Shown: one piece after another, positions 1 to 7,204 of the stretch | Position numbering within the stretch: position 1 is the stretch's first letter | How the letters are laid out: the number at the start of each line of letters is the position of its first letter | Assembly (NCBI RefSeq): GCF_029318635.1 | Contig: NZ_CP119676.1 | Location: forward strand, 1,997,001-2,061,000 | DNA from: Varunaivibrio sulfuroxidans | Lineage (GTDB): Bacteria; Pseudomonadota; Alphaproteobacteria; Rhodospirillales; Magnetovibrionaceae | DNA length: 64,000 nt | Reading direction: 5' to 3' | The notes under the pieces: model-generated | Told to the model about the DNA's origin: nothing | The model's input: only the letters and a program-made list of their open reading frames with translations | Database searches by the model: none | Translations under genes and position numbers: made by a program

Positions 1-1230
1 TCGGATGCCGACGGTATACTTCAGGGCCAGCCAGACGATGGACGTTGTGACCAACACGAAGGCCCCGATCGACACGACGCCGATCAGCTGGGTCGAAAAA
101 TGGGTGTCGGGGTTGGTGAACGGAACCGCCATGGTGCCCCAGATGCCGCAGACCAAGTGGGCGGAAAGCGCGCCGACCACGTCGTCGATCTTCAGCTTGT
201 CGATCAGGGGAACGGCGAGGACGACCAGAATACCGCCGATCGCGCCGATGATGATCGCCGAACCCAGCGTTGGGGTGTCGGGACCGGCGGTGATCGACAC
301 CAGGCCGCCGATGGCGCCATTGAGGGCCAGGGAAAGATCGACCTTTTTGTACATCATCTGGGTCATCGCCATTGCGGCGACGATGCCCGCCGCGGCGGCC
401 ATGTTGGTGTTGGCGTAAATATTGGCCATCGCGATGACGTCCGCCGCAGAACCCAGGGCCAACTGCGAGCCGCCGTTAAAGCCGAACCAGCCAAGCCATA
501 GGATAAAGGTGCCCAGCGTCGCCAGCGGCATGTTGGAGCCGGGGAAGGGCTGGATCGATCCGTCGGCGTGGAACTTGCCTTTACGCGCGCCCAAGATGAT
601 CGCGCCGCTGAGGGCCGCCCAGCCGCCTACGGAGTGGACCAGGGTCGATCCGGCGAAATCGGCGAAGCCCAACTTGGACAGCCAGCCGCCGCCCCACTGC
701 CACGCCCCGGTGATCGGGTAGATGACGGCGGTCAGGACCGTGGTGAAGACCAGGAACGGCCACAATTTAATACGCTCGGCGACGGTGCCCGAAACGATCG
801 AGGCCGCGGTGGCGACGAAGACCATCTGGAAGAACCAATCCGACGATGCGGAATAGCCGGCGTCGAACTTGCCCGCCAGCGCGGCGGCGTCGTCGGCGGC
901 CCAGGGGGCGAAGGTGCCGATGAAACCGCCATCGACGCCGGTGTACATGATGTTGTAGCCGATCAGGTAAAACATGATTCCGGCGACGGCGTACAGCGAG
1001 ATGTTTTTTAGGCAAATGGTGGCGGTGTTCTTGGAGCGCACCAGGCCCGATTCGAGCATCGCGAATCCGGCGGCCATGAACATCACCAGCGCGCCGTTGA
1101 ATAAAAAGGAAAAGGTGTTGAAGACGTATGTGGTCTCGGTGGTGTTGTCGGCCAGCGCGGGGGCCGCGGAAAATACCGCGCCAAGGCTGGCGAAAAGGGC
1201 GATCTTAAAGATTTTTCGTGTATTCGACAT
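1..1230 (-). CDS. amtB: Ammonium transporter AmtB (3' end outside window)
   Basis: Reading the minus strand from the ATG at 1230 gives a cleavable-looking signal peptide (MSNTRKIF..., ending near APALA), then the Amt/Rh fold: a long run of hydrophobic helices with motifs such as FQMVFVATAASIVSGTVAERIK, GGWAALSGAIILG and LGWFGFNGGSQLA. The 410 codons visible run off the left edge, so only the C-terminal tail is missing. Amt proteins conduct ammonium/ammonia across the inner membrane and are gated by a PII trimer. It lies 19 bp downstream of glnK on the same strand, the usual glnK-amtB operon order, so it is probably co-transcribed from the nitrogen-controlled promoter upstream of glnK. Confidence 0.95.
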   Translation of the reverse strand, partial: MSNTRKIFKIALFASLGAVFSAAPALADNTTETTYVFNTFSFLFNGALVMFMAAGFAMLESGLVRSKNTATICLKNISLYAVAGIMFYLIGYNIMYTGVDGGFIGTFAPWAADDAAALAGKFDAGYSASSDWFFQMVFVATAASIVSGTVAERIKLWPFLVFTTVLTAVIYPITGAWQWGGGWLSKLGFADFAGSTLVHSVGGWAALSGAIILGARKGKFHADGSIQPFPGSNMPLATLGTFILWLGWFGFNGGSQLALGSAADVIAMANIYANTNMAAAAGIVAAMAMTQMMYKKVDLSLALNGAIGGLVSITAGPDTPTLGSAIIIGAIGGILVVLAVPLIDKLKIDDVVGALSAHLVCGIWGTMAVPFTNPDTHFSTQLIGVVSIGAFVLVTTSIVWLALKYTVGIR

Positions 1231-1249
1231 GGGTTAGCTCTCCTGTGCC

Positions 1250-1588
1250 TTAAAGGGCTTCGCCGTCGGCTTCGCCGGTACGGATACGAACGGCCTTGCC
1301 CAGGTCGTAGACGAAAATCTTGCCGTCCCCGATCTTTCCCGTCTGGGCTGATTTTTGAATGGCCTCGACGATGGCCTCGACGCGGTCATCGTTGGCGGCG
1401 ATTTCGAGTTTCACCTTGGGTAGGAAATTCACGGTGTACTCGGCGCCGCGATAAATTTCAGCCTGACCCTTTTGCCGGCCGAAGCCCTTGACCTCGCTTA
1501 CGGTCATGCCCTCGACGCCGAGCCCGGTTAGGGCCTCGCGGACTTCGTCCAACTTGAAGGGTTTGATGACGGCCATGATCAGCTTCAT
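1250..1588 (-). CDS. glnK: PII nitrogen-regulatory protein GlnK/GlnB family
   Basis: The 112-residue product starts MKLIMAVIKPFKLDEVREAL and has the full PII length. The T-loop carries Tyr51 (AEIYRGAEYTVNF), the residue uridylylated by GlnD in proteobacteria. The C-terminal GKIFVYDLGKAVRIRTGE motif binds nucleotide. The start at 1588 is preceded by an AGGGGGAG ribosome binding site; an upstream in-frame start at 1648 would add residues not found in PII proteins. Position immediately upstream of amtB makes GlnK the likelier paralogue name than GlnB, since PII paralogues are hard to tell apart by sequence. Its known role is to report glutamine and 2-oxoglutarate status and to block AmtB. Confidence 0.95.
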   Translation of the reverse strand: MKLIMAVIKPFKLDEVREALTGLGVEGMTVSEVKGFGRQKGQAEIYRGAEYTVNFLPKVKLEIAANDDRVEAIVEAIQKSAQTGKIGDGKIFVYDLGKAVRIRTGEADGEAL

Positions 1589-1730
1589 CGATGTGACTCC
1601 CCCTGGAGGTTTGAGACCGACGGCCCACGACACGAATGGGTCCCGCAATACGAGCGACTCACTGTGTTGGTGGCGCGGTCTCGGTTAACGCTATGTTCGC
1701 GCGGCGGTACGGTCCGCCCGCCTATGCTGT

Positions 1731-1746
1731 TACAAGAGCTATGCCA
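1731..1746 (-). promoter_or_regulatory. Candidate sigma-54 (-24/-12) promoter for glnK-amtB
   Basis: Read on the minus strand the sequence is TGGCAT-N5-TTGTA, against the sigma-54 consensus TGGCAC-N5-TTGCA. Spacing between the GG and G(C/T) elements is exact, and the main mismatch is T for C at -12. It lies about 145 bp upstream of the glnK start. Sigma-54/NtrC control is typical of glnK-amtB operons, which supports the call. No NtrC site was identified with confidence. Confidence 0.5.
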
Positions 1747-2017
1747 GGACGCCAAAAAATTAAAAATTTTATATAATTCAATATATTACAAGGTATTCCA
1801 TGAGGCTTGATCATAAAATGAGCAATTGTACATGACTAAATTTTAGCCATGATTACGCTCTATGCTCCTAAAAGAGGCAAAAATATCCCTTCTTGTCGTG
1901 CGGTCGAATTTTATCTTGGGGACGAGTCCGCCCGCCGGGCTTGGCCTACGTTCCGGCGGGTGTTAAAAATGCACCTTGGTTCGCGGCGCACCGTCGCGAC
2001 ATTTCGCAATAGAAAGC
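1747..2017. other. AT-rich divergent intergenic region
   Basis: This gap separates the glnK promoter from the UbiH-type gene. It is clearly AT-richer than the flanking genes (for example 1758-1800) and would hold any enhancer sites for the glnK promoter and the promoter of the rightward gene. Short open frames here have no ribosome binding site or recognisable protein and are not called. Confidence 0.5.
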
Positions 2018-3298
2018 ATGCCTTTCATGGTTAAAGCTAAGTTGACGTCGCCAGATACGTCGCCAGACGCCCCGCTTGAAGTGGATGTTCTGGTGGTCGG
2101 CGGAGGGCTGGTCGGGGCCACTCTGGCCATAGCTTTGGCGGGTGCGGGGATCACCGTCGCCCTGGTCGATCGAGAGAATCCGGCGGCGGTGCTGAGGGCG
2201 CAATTCGATGGGCGCTGCTCGGCGATCGCGCAAGCTTCGCAGCAGGTTTTGCGTGGGTTGGGGGTGTGGGAAAATATCGCGTCCGAGGCGGCGCCGATCG
2301 AACAAATTCGCGTCAGCGATGGGGGTTCTCTTTTTTTTCTACATTACGACTGTGCCGAAATCGGAGATGATCCCCTCGGGTTTATGGTCGAGAATAGGGT
2401 CATGCGCAAGGCGCTGCAGCTGCGCTTGGAGGACGAATCCGGGGTTGCGTATTTCGCCCCCGACGGTATAGACACCCTGGCGCGCACGCCGGGGTTGGTG
2501 CGCGCGCGCCTTGAAAGCGGGCGTGAAATTCAGGCGCGCTTGGTGGCTGGATGCGAGGGGCGGCGCTCGCCCACCCGGGAGGCCGCCGGAATCGCGCTCA
2601 CCCGTTGGTCGTATCGTCAGACGGCGATCGTGTGCACGGTGGAGCATGAACGCTCCCACAACTTTATCGCCCACGAACATTTCCTGCCCGCCGGGCCGTT
2701 CGCCATTCTGCCGCTTTTGGGAACCAAGGAAAAACCGGGCCGCCGCTCGTCGTTGGTATGGACCGAGCGGGCGGACATCGCCCCGGCCATGATGGCGCTG
2801 AATGACGCGGATTTTCTTGCCGAACTGTCCAAACGGTTTGGCGACTTCTTGGGTGAACTGAGGGTGGTCGGGCCGCGCTTCAGCTATCCTCTGTCTCTGC
2901 AATACGCCCAACGTTCGGTGGATCGGCGACTGGTGTTGGTGGGTGACGCATCCCACGGCATGCACCCGATCGCCGGGCAGGGGTTGAACATGGGACTGCG
3001 CGACGTCGCGGTGTTGAGCGAACTTTTGGTCGATGCCGCACGCCTGGGTCTGGATCTGGGGGACGCGGCGTTATTGGAACGCTACGAACGGGCCCGGCGT
3101 TTCGACAATCACGTGATGTTGGCGATGACCGATGTTCTTAATCGTCTCTTTTCAAATGATTTCACTCCCCTGCGCTTGGCGCGTGATTTGGGCTTGGGGG
3201 CGGTCAATAAGATGCCGGGGGTGAAAAAATTCTTCATGCGCGACGCCATGGGGCAATTGGGCGCGCTGCCTCGTTTGATGCGCGGCGAGAAATTGTAG
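2018..3298 (+). CDS. ubiH: UbiH/UbiF/VisC-family FAD-dependent hydroxylase (ubiquinone biosynthesis)
   Basis: The protein has an N-terminal FAD-binding GxGxxG motif (VDVLVVGGGLVGATLAIAL) and the second FAD motif LVLVGDASHGMHPIAGQGLN late in the chain, the hallmark of class A flavoprotein monooxygenases. The overall pattern matches the UbiH/UbiF/VisC group, which hydroxylates the ubiquinone ring at the inner membrane. Length of about 426 residues is slightly above the usual 390-410. The ATG at 2018 is chosen; ATG 2027 and an upstream TTG are alternatives and no strong ribosome binding site decides. The exact ring position hydroxylated (UbiH, UbiF or UbiL-like) cannot be assigned from sequence alone. 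It converges on the DUF971 gene across a GC hairpin. Confidence 0.85.
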   Translation: MPFMVKAKLTSPDTSPDAPLEVDVLVVGGGLVGATLAIALAGAGITVALVDRENPAAVLRAQFDGRCSAIAQASQQVLRGLGVWENIASEAAPIEQIRVSDGGSLFFLHYDCAEIGDDPLGFMVENRVMRKALQLRLEDESGVAYFAPDGIDTLARTPGLVRARLESGREIQARLVAGCEGRRSPTREAAGIALTRWSYRQTAIVCTVEHERSHNFIAHEHFLPAGPFAILPLLGTKEKPGRRSSLVWTERADIAPAMMALNDADFLAELSKRFGDFLGELRVVGPRFSYPLSLQYAQRSVDRRLVLVGDASHGMHPIAGQGLNMGLRDVAVLSELLVDAARLGLDLGDAALLERYERARRFDNHVMLAMTDVLNRLFSNDFTPLRLARDLGLGAVNKMPGVKKFFMRDAMGQLGALPRLMRGEKL

Positions 3299-3318
3299 GG
3301 TGGACTCCCGGCCACTGT

Positions 3319-3355
3319 CCCCGGTCGCCACCAGATGCCTTAGTGGCGACCGGGG
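3319..3355. terminator. Strong GC hairpin between convergent genes
   Basis: A perfect 13-bp inverted repeat, CCCCGGTCGCCAC with its complement, encloses an 11-nt loop. It sits between the ends of the hydroxylase and DUF971 genes. It lacks a clear T tract on either side, so it may stop or stabilise both transcripts rather than act as a classical intrinsic terminator. Confidence 0.6.
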
Positions 3356-3361
3356 CCGGAC

Positions 3362-3727
3362 CTAGCGGGGGTCGCGGCTGAGGCCATGAGCCTCCAGATT
3401 CTCCAAGTAGGTTTGCCACATCGCGTCTTGGTTTTCGCCGAACGCGTACAGTGTCGCCCAAGAGTAGATGCCGCTGTCGTGGAGATCGTCGAATTTAATG
3501 GCGATGGCGTAGTTGCCGACCGGCTCGACCTCCAAGATCGCGACATGACGCCGCCCACCGATAATTTTCTTTTCATCCGGGCCGTGGCCCTGAACTTCGG
3601 CGGAGGGACTTTCCACGCGGAGCAGCTCGGCGGGAATTTTAAATGATTTTCCGTCGTTGAAATCGATCTCGAGAAGTTTTTCTTCGCGGTTGACGCGGAT
3701 TTCGGTGGGAATGGGGCTGTTGGTCAT
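3362..3727 (-). CDS. DUF971 family protein (GBBH-like N-terminal domain)
   Basis: This is a 121-residue soluble protein of the DUF971 family, with the pattern VNREEKLLEIDFNDGKSFKIPAELLRVESPSAEVQGHG, then GGRRHVAILEVEPVGNYAIAIKFDDLHDSGIYSWATLY. The same fold forms the N-terminal domain of gamma-butyrobetaine hydroxylase, and members are often encoded near iron-sulphur or cofactor genes. No catalytic residues are evident and the role is not established. It is the last gene of the minus-strand cluster containing YbaK-like, thioredoxin, LON-domain and Trm112-like genes. Confidence 0.85.
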   Translation of the reverse strand: MTNSPIPTEIRVNREEKLLEIDFNDGKSFKIPAELLRVESPSAEVQGHGPDEKKIIGGRRHVAILEVEPVGNYAIAIKFDDLHDSGIYSWATLYAFGENQDAMWQTYLENLEAHGLSRDPR

Positions 3728-3824
3728 TAGAGAGCATCCTTTAGTTATCGGTTTTACCGAACGACGCCCGCCCCGGTGGGCGGTATGCGTCGGTATTGGG
3801 TTGGGGTCGGGCGTTGCGTCGCCC

Positions 3825-4001
3825 CTAGAGCGGGCGCGCTTCGTCGGCCAGCATGATCGGGATGCCGTCGCGAATGGGGTAGGCTAGATTGGCTTTCACG
3901 CTGATCAACTCCTGGTGCTCGCGATCGTACTTCAACGGGCCCTTGGTCAGGGGGCAAACCAAAATTTCCAATAATTTTGGATCGACGGGTGCGTTTTGCA
4001 T
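3825..4001 (-). CDS. Trm112-like / UPF0434 (YcaR) small zinc-ribbon-type protein
   Basis: The 58-residue product, [34 protein letters not shown]..., matches the Trm112p-like family ([14 protein letters not shown], then [19 protein letters not shown]). Only one cysteine of the usual CP..C pattern is kept (VCPLTKGPL), as in many YcaR homologues. The start at 4001 gives the usual family length; an upstream ATG at 4037 is possible. The function of bacterial members is unclear; eukaryotic Trm112 activates methyltransferases. It lies between the LON-domain gene and the DUF971 gene, a recurrent alphaproteobacterial order. Confidence 0.88.
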   Translation of the reverse strand: MQNAPVDPKLLEILVCPLTKGPLKYDREHQELISVKANLAYPIRDGIPIMLADEARPL

Positions 4002-4056
4002 CGGGGCGAATTTCCTTCTGTATGTCGGACCGTTCATAGGTTGAGGCCGCGGTGCG

Positions 4057-4782
4057 TCAATGCCGCGCCGGGGTGGTGTTCGTAGGAGCGCCCACCTGGT
4101 GGTTCGCCATCGTCAGTAAAGACATCAGTAAGGCGTGGCGGCGCGCAGGATCGGGGGACTCTAAAAGCGCCTGCTTTTCACGGGCGTCGAAAGGGCAGTT
4201 CATGGCTAACGTCGTGACCAGGGTATTCAGGGGCATGCGCGCCATCTCGTCCCAGTCGGCCTCGATCCCACGGCGTTCGAAGTAGACCCGTGCCGTATCG
4301 GCCAAATATTCGCGCGTGTCTTTTTGGTCGGTAAATATCGATTCGGGATCGGCCGTCCGGTCGATATTGAACGCGCCGTAATCGACGGAGGCTTCGCGGT
4401 ATCCCCGTGCGGTTAACCGTGCGGGTCCGGCAAGCCGGAAACGATGAACGCCCAGCAAGGTAATCAGGTATGTTCCCTCATGGGTTTCATCGAAGGAGAC
4501 GATCCGCCCGGCGCAGCCCACGGTATACAATGGGACGTCGTCGGGAGGCGGGCTGTCGTGGGAAGCCATGGGCTGGATCACGGCGATAATCCGCCCGCGC
4601 GAGAAAGCATCTTCGACCATGTGCAGATAGCGCGGCTCGAAGACATTCAGCGACAACTGGCCAAGCGGTATCAGCAGGGCCCCCGGAAGGGGAAACAGCC
4701 CCAGGCTTTCGGGAAGTTCGCCCAGGCTTTCGGGAAGCTCGTCCAGGCTTTCGGGAAGCTCGAATGTCATCGGTTTAACCAT
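4057..4782 (-). CDS. LON N-terminal (substrate-binding) domain protein
   Basis: The product is about 241 residues and consists of the PUA-like domain found at the N terminus of Lon protease: [34 protein letters not shown], then [29 protein letters not shown]. There is no AAA or protease domain, so it is a stand-alone LON-domain protein rather than Lon itself. The start at 4782 has GGAG eight bases upstream. The N terminus carries a three-fold 7-residue repeat ELPESL(D/G) ahead of the conserved domain. It is directly downstream of the CnoX-like thioredoxin, a common pairing suggesting a protein quality-control role; the biochemical function is unknown. Confidence 0.88.
   Translation of the reverse strand: MVKPMTFELPESLDELPESLGELPESLGLFPLPGALLIPLGQLSLNVFEPRYLHMVEDAFSRGRIIAVIQPMASHDSPPPDDVPLYTVGCAGRIVSFDETHEGTYLITLLGVHRFRLAGPARLTARGYREASVDYGAFNIDRTADPESIFTDQKDTREYLADTARVYFERRGIEADWDEMARMPLNTLVTTLAMNCPFDAREKQALLESPDPARRHALLMSLLTMANHQVGAPTNTTPARH
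4701..4762. repeat. In-frame 21-bp tandem repeat (three units) in the LON-domain gene
   Basis: Three adjacent 21-bp units starting CCAGGCTTTCGGGAAG differ by only a couple of bases and encode [21 protein letters not shown] near the N terminus. The near-perfect identity points to recent slippage. Copy-number change would preserve the reading frame. Confidence 0.85.
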
Positions 4783-4897
4783 GGGGGGCGCTCCGTCGGA
4801 TCTTACGTGCGCGAACGGAACCCACGTGCCGCCCATCTGTTCGGGGGTGGATCGAGGGGGAACGAATCAAGACAAGGCCTCCCATGGTATTCGCGCC

Positions 4898-5827
4898 TCA
4901 AGAAAAAAGGATGCTCGACATGCGTCGCCGCCCATCTTGGGTACGAGGATCGTCATTGCCCAGGGTGTCGAAGATTTTAATCAATTGCTTGCGCGCGGCC
5001 TGTTCGTTCCATTGGCGATCGCGGGCGAGCAGATCGAGCAGCGTGTCGATGGCCCGCTCGGGCTGCGCCGTCGCGAACAATCCCTTGGCCAACTCCAGCC
5101 GGGCTTCGTGGTCGTTCGCATTGGCGTTCAGGCGCGCTTCAAGGGCGCCAAGGTCCCCGATGTTTTCGCTGGCCTCGGCAAGCTCCAGGGCGGACAGCGC
5201 CGCGCCGATGTCCGCTTGGGCGCGGGCCTTGGCGTCTAGGCCCCCGATCAGAGCGTGCGCCCGCGGGAAGTCTTTTTGCAGGGCGATCGCCCGAACCATG
5301 CCGGCAATAGCCTTGACGTTGCCCGGATCGTGCGCCGCGACTTGAGCGAAAATACTTTCGGCGCCGGCTCCGTCGCCGTCGTCGAGGGCGCCTTGGGCCT
5401 GTTCGAGGGCCTGGTCGATCGGTGACGCCGCGCCCTGGGTCAGGCGGTCGATAAAGCTTTTGATTTGACTCTCGGGGATCGCCCCGGCGAAGCCATCGAC
5501 CGGCTGGCCGTTTTTGAAGGCGAATACCGTGGGGACGGATTGCACCCGCAATTGTTGGGCCAACGCCGGATGCTCGTCGATATTGATCTTGACCATGCGC
5601 ACAAGACCACCGGCGCGCTGAACGGCTTTTTCCAGCATCGGACCCAGAGTCTTGCAGGGGCCGCACCACGGCGCCCAGAAATCGACGATGACGGGCGTCG
5701 AGCGGGAGGCCTCGATGACATCGGTCGTGAAATCCTGGGTGGTGGAATGCTTGACCAGATCGGCGTTGCCGGCGTTCGTGACGGAAAGCGGGTCTTGAGT
5801 TTGGCTGGGATCGACAATCAGCGGCAT
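4898..5827 (-). CDS. cnoX: CnoX/YbbN-type thioredoxin with TPR-like C-terminal domain
   Basis: The N-terminal half is a thioredoxin domain with VIVDFWAPWCGPCKTLGPML (Cys55 and Cys58 as CGPC) and the cis-proline SVPTVFAF. The C-terminal half (about residues 130-309) is helical and repeat-like (ALEQAQGALDDGDGAGAESIF..., EARLELAKGLFATAQPERAIDTLLDLL), as in YbbN/CnoX, a holdase that works with GroEL. Unlike E. coli CnoX, this copy keeps both redox cysteines, so it may also reduce disulphides. The start at 5827 has an AGGAAA ribosome binding site. It leads into the LON-domain gene. Confidence 0.9.
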   Translation of the reverse strand: MPLIVDPSQTQDPLSVTNAGNADLVKHSTTQDFTTDVIEASRSTPVIVDFWAPWCGPCKTLGPMLEKAVQRAGGLVRMVKINIDEHPALAQQLRVQSVPTVFAFKNGQPVDGFAGAIPESQIKSFIDRLTQGAASPIDQALEQAQGALDDGDGAGAESIFAQVAAHDPGNVKAIAGMVRAIALQKDFPRAHALIGGLDAKARAQADIGAALSALELAEASENIGDLGALEARLNANANDHEARLELAKGLFATAQPERAIDTLLDLLARDRQWNEQAARKQLIKIFDTLGNDDPRTQDGRRRMSSILFS

Positions 5828-5946
5828 GGAATTTCCTGTCTTCAATTCGGCCGGTCTTTAGGTTCGGCCCATTTTCGATTTTAGTTTGTCTTCAACTTGG
5901 TCCGCCCTTGTATCGCGTGGGGACCACCATCCCTTAAATGGCTGGT

Positions 5947-6510
5947 TTACCCGTCCGCCGCAAGTCCCCCGGCGGGTGACGCGCCGTCTTTTTCGCCGGT
6001 TTCGAAGGCTAACGAAACGATCCGTGGCCGATGGCCCGTCAGGTGAAAAAAATCTAACAGATCCGAAGTGTCGATAGTGGTCGTCCGGGTGTTGGTTAAG
6101 GGGTGAAAGTTGAGGCGATCGTGGCGTTCGAGCATTTCCTTGTCGAGGACAAGGCGAACCCGGTGGGTGCTGTCGTTGATGAGCGCGAGCGGGGTCACGG
6201 AGCCGGGCGCAACGCCCAGCGCGTCGAGCAACAGATCCGGTTTGGCGAACGACAGGTGGGCGCTGTCGATGCGCCCTTTAAGGCCCTTTAGGTTGACCGG
6301 ACGATCTTCCAGCGTGACCACGAGCCAGAGCGCGCCTTTTTTATCCTTGAGAAAAAGATTTTTACAGTGCCCGCCGGCGATCTCGCCCCTGCGGGCGCGG
6401 CTTTGCGCGACCGTGTGCAAGGGAGGGTGGGTGACGGTCGAGCAACGGTATCCCCGGCTCTTCAAGAGGGCGAGCAAGGCGTCTGGGGTTATCTGAGCGG
6501 GCGCGTTCAT
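5947..6510 (-). CDS. YbaK/ProX (PrdX-type) aminoacyl-tRNA deacylase
   Basis: This is a free-standing YbaK-fold editing protein of about 187 residues: LKSRGYRCSTVTHPPLHTVAQSRARRGEIAGGHCKNLFLKDKKGALWLVVTLEDRPVNLKGL, then LLLDALGVAPGSVTPLALINDSTHRVRLVLDKEML and NFHPLTNTRTTTIDTSDLLDFF. The PNALINDST-like and HPLTNTxT motifs are those of PrdX, the prolyl-tRNA editing domain homologue that hydrolyses Ala-tRNA(Pro). The ATG at 6510 is chosen over a GTG three codons upstream. It is head of the minus-strand cluster, about 120 bp upstream of the thioredoxin. Confidence 0.88.
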   Translation of the reverse strand: MNAPAQITPDALLALLKSRGYRCSTVTHPPLHTVAQSRARRGEIAGGHCKNLFLKDKKGALWLVVTLEDRPVNLKGLKGRIDSAHLSFAKPDLLLDALGVAPGSVTPLALINDSTHRVRLVLDKEMLERHDRLNFHPLTNTRTTTIDTSDLLDFFHLTGHRPRIVSLAFETGEKDGASPAGGLAADG

Positions 6511-6689
6511 GCCGTCCACAATACCCTATGGCGCGCGGCGGGCAAGTCCCTCGCGTCCGTTCGGGTGGGCGATCCTCGGGCGGCAAAGAAGGGCGGCGTG
6601 CATTTTTCTTGAAACAGGTGCTTGCAAAGCGCGGTGCTTTGCGTATTATCTGCCCGCTTCCCACGGGATGTCTTTCCGATATGGGGTAT

Positions 6690-6764
6690 GCGGGCGTAGC
6701 TCAGGGGTAGAGCGCAACCTTGCCAAGGTTGAAGTCGTGAGTTCGAATCTCATCGCCCGCTCCA
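6690..6764 (+). tRNA. tRNA-Gly (anticodon GCC)
   Basis: The 75-nt sequence folds as a cloverleaf: acceptor GCGGGCG pairs with CGCCCGC, D arm GCTC/GAGC, anticodon stem CAACC/GGTTG with loop TTGCCAA (anticodon GCC), T arm GTGAG-TTCGAAT-CTCAT. The 3' CCA is encoded. Confidence 0.97.
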
Positions 6765-7204
6765 TTTTCTTTCTGCCATGTGTTTTTTGATTAGTGTTTA
6801 TAGGCGGTTCTCGTCCCGGCTTTTGGCCTGGACGGTGCGTGTTTTCGCACCCTTTTCCTTATCTCCGGATCCCTTCTCTGTTCGTTTATTCGCGCTCTCC
6901 TTGCGGGGGGTTCGGGAATATGTGTATCGCGGCCATGCCGTACGCATGAAAAAGTGTGCATAAAACGTCGTGGCGCGAGCGTAGGGCGCCATGCGAACGA
7001 CAATACGGTGGTATTCCCGTTACGATGTTCCACATAATCTGAAGAAGGATCCGTTTCTAAGTTCGAGGCGGCGCGCGGGCGATATGCGAAAACACGGTAA
7101 AATCGGGAATGGCCCGACGAAAAACATGATAGAAAAATTGGATTGAATACAACCGAAATCACAAACAGGCACCCGAATATCCTTGGGTGACGGAGGCAAT
7201 ATTC
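6765..7204. other. Intergenic region upstream of the glutamate dehydrogenase gene
   Basis: About 440 bp between tRNA-Gly and the glutamate dehydrogenase gene hold no convincing gene. Open frames on the minus strand here run antisense into the dehydrogenase and lack family features. The region presumably contains the dehydrogenase promoter; a GGAGG ribosome binding site precedes the start at 7205. No riboswitch or operator was recognised. Confidence 0.5.
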
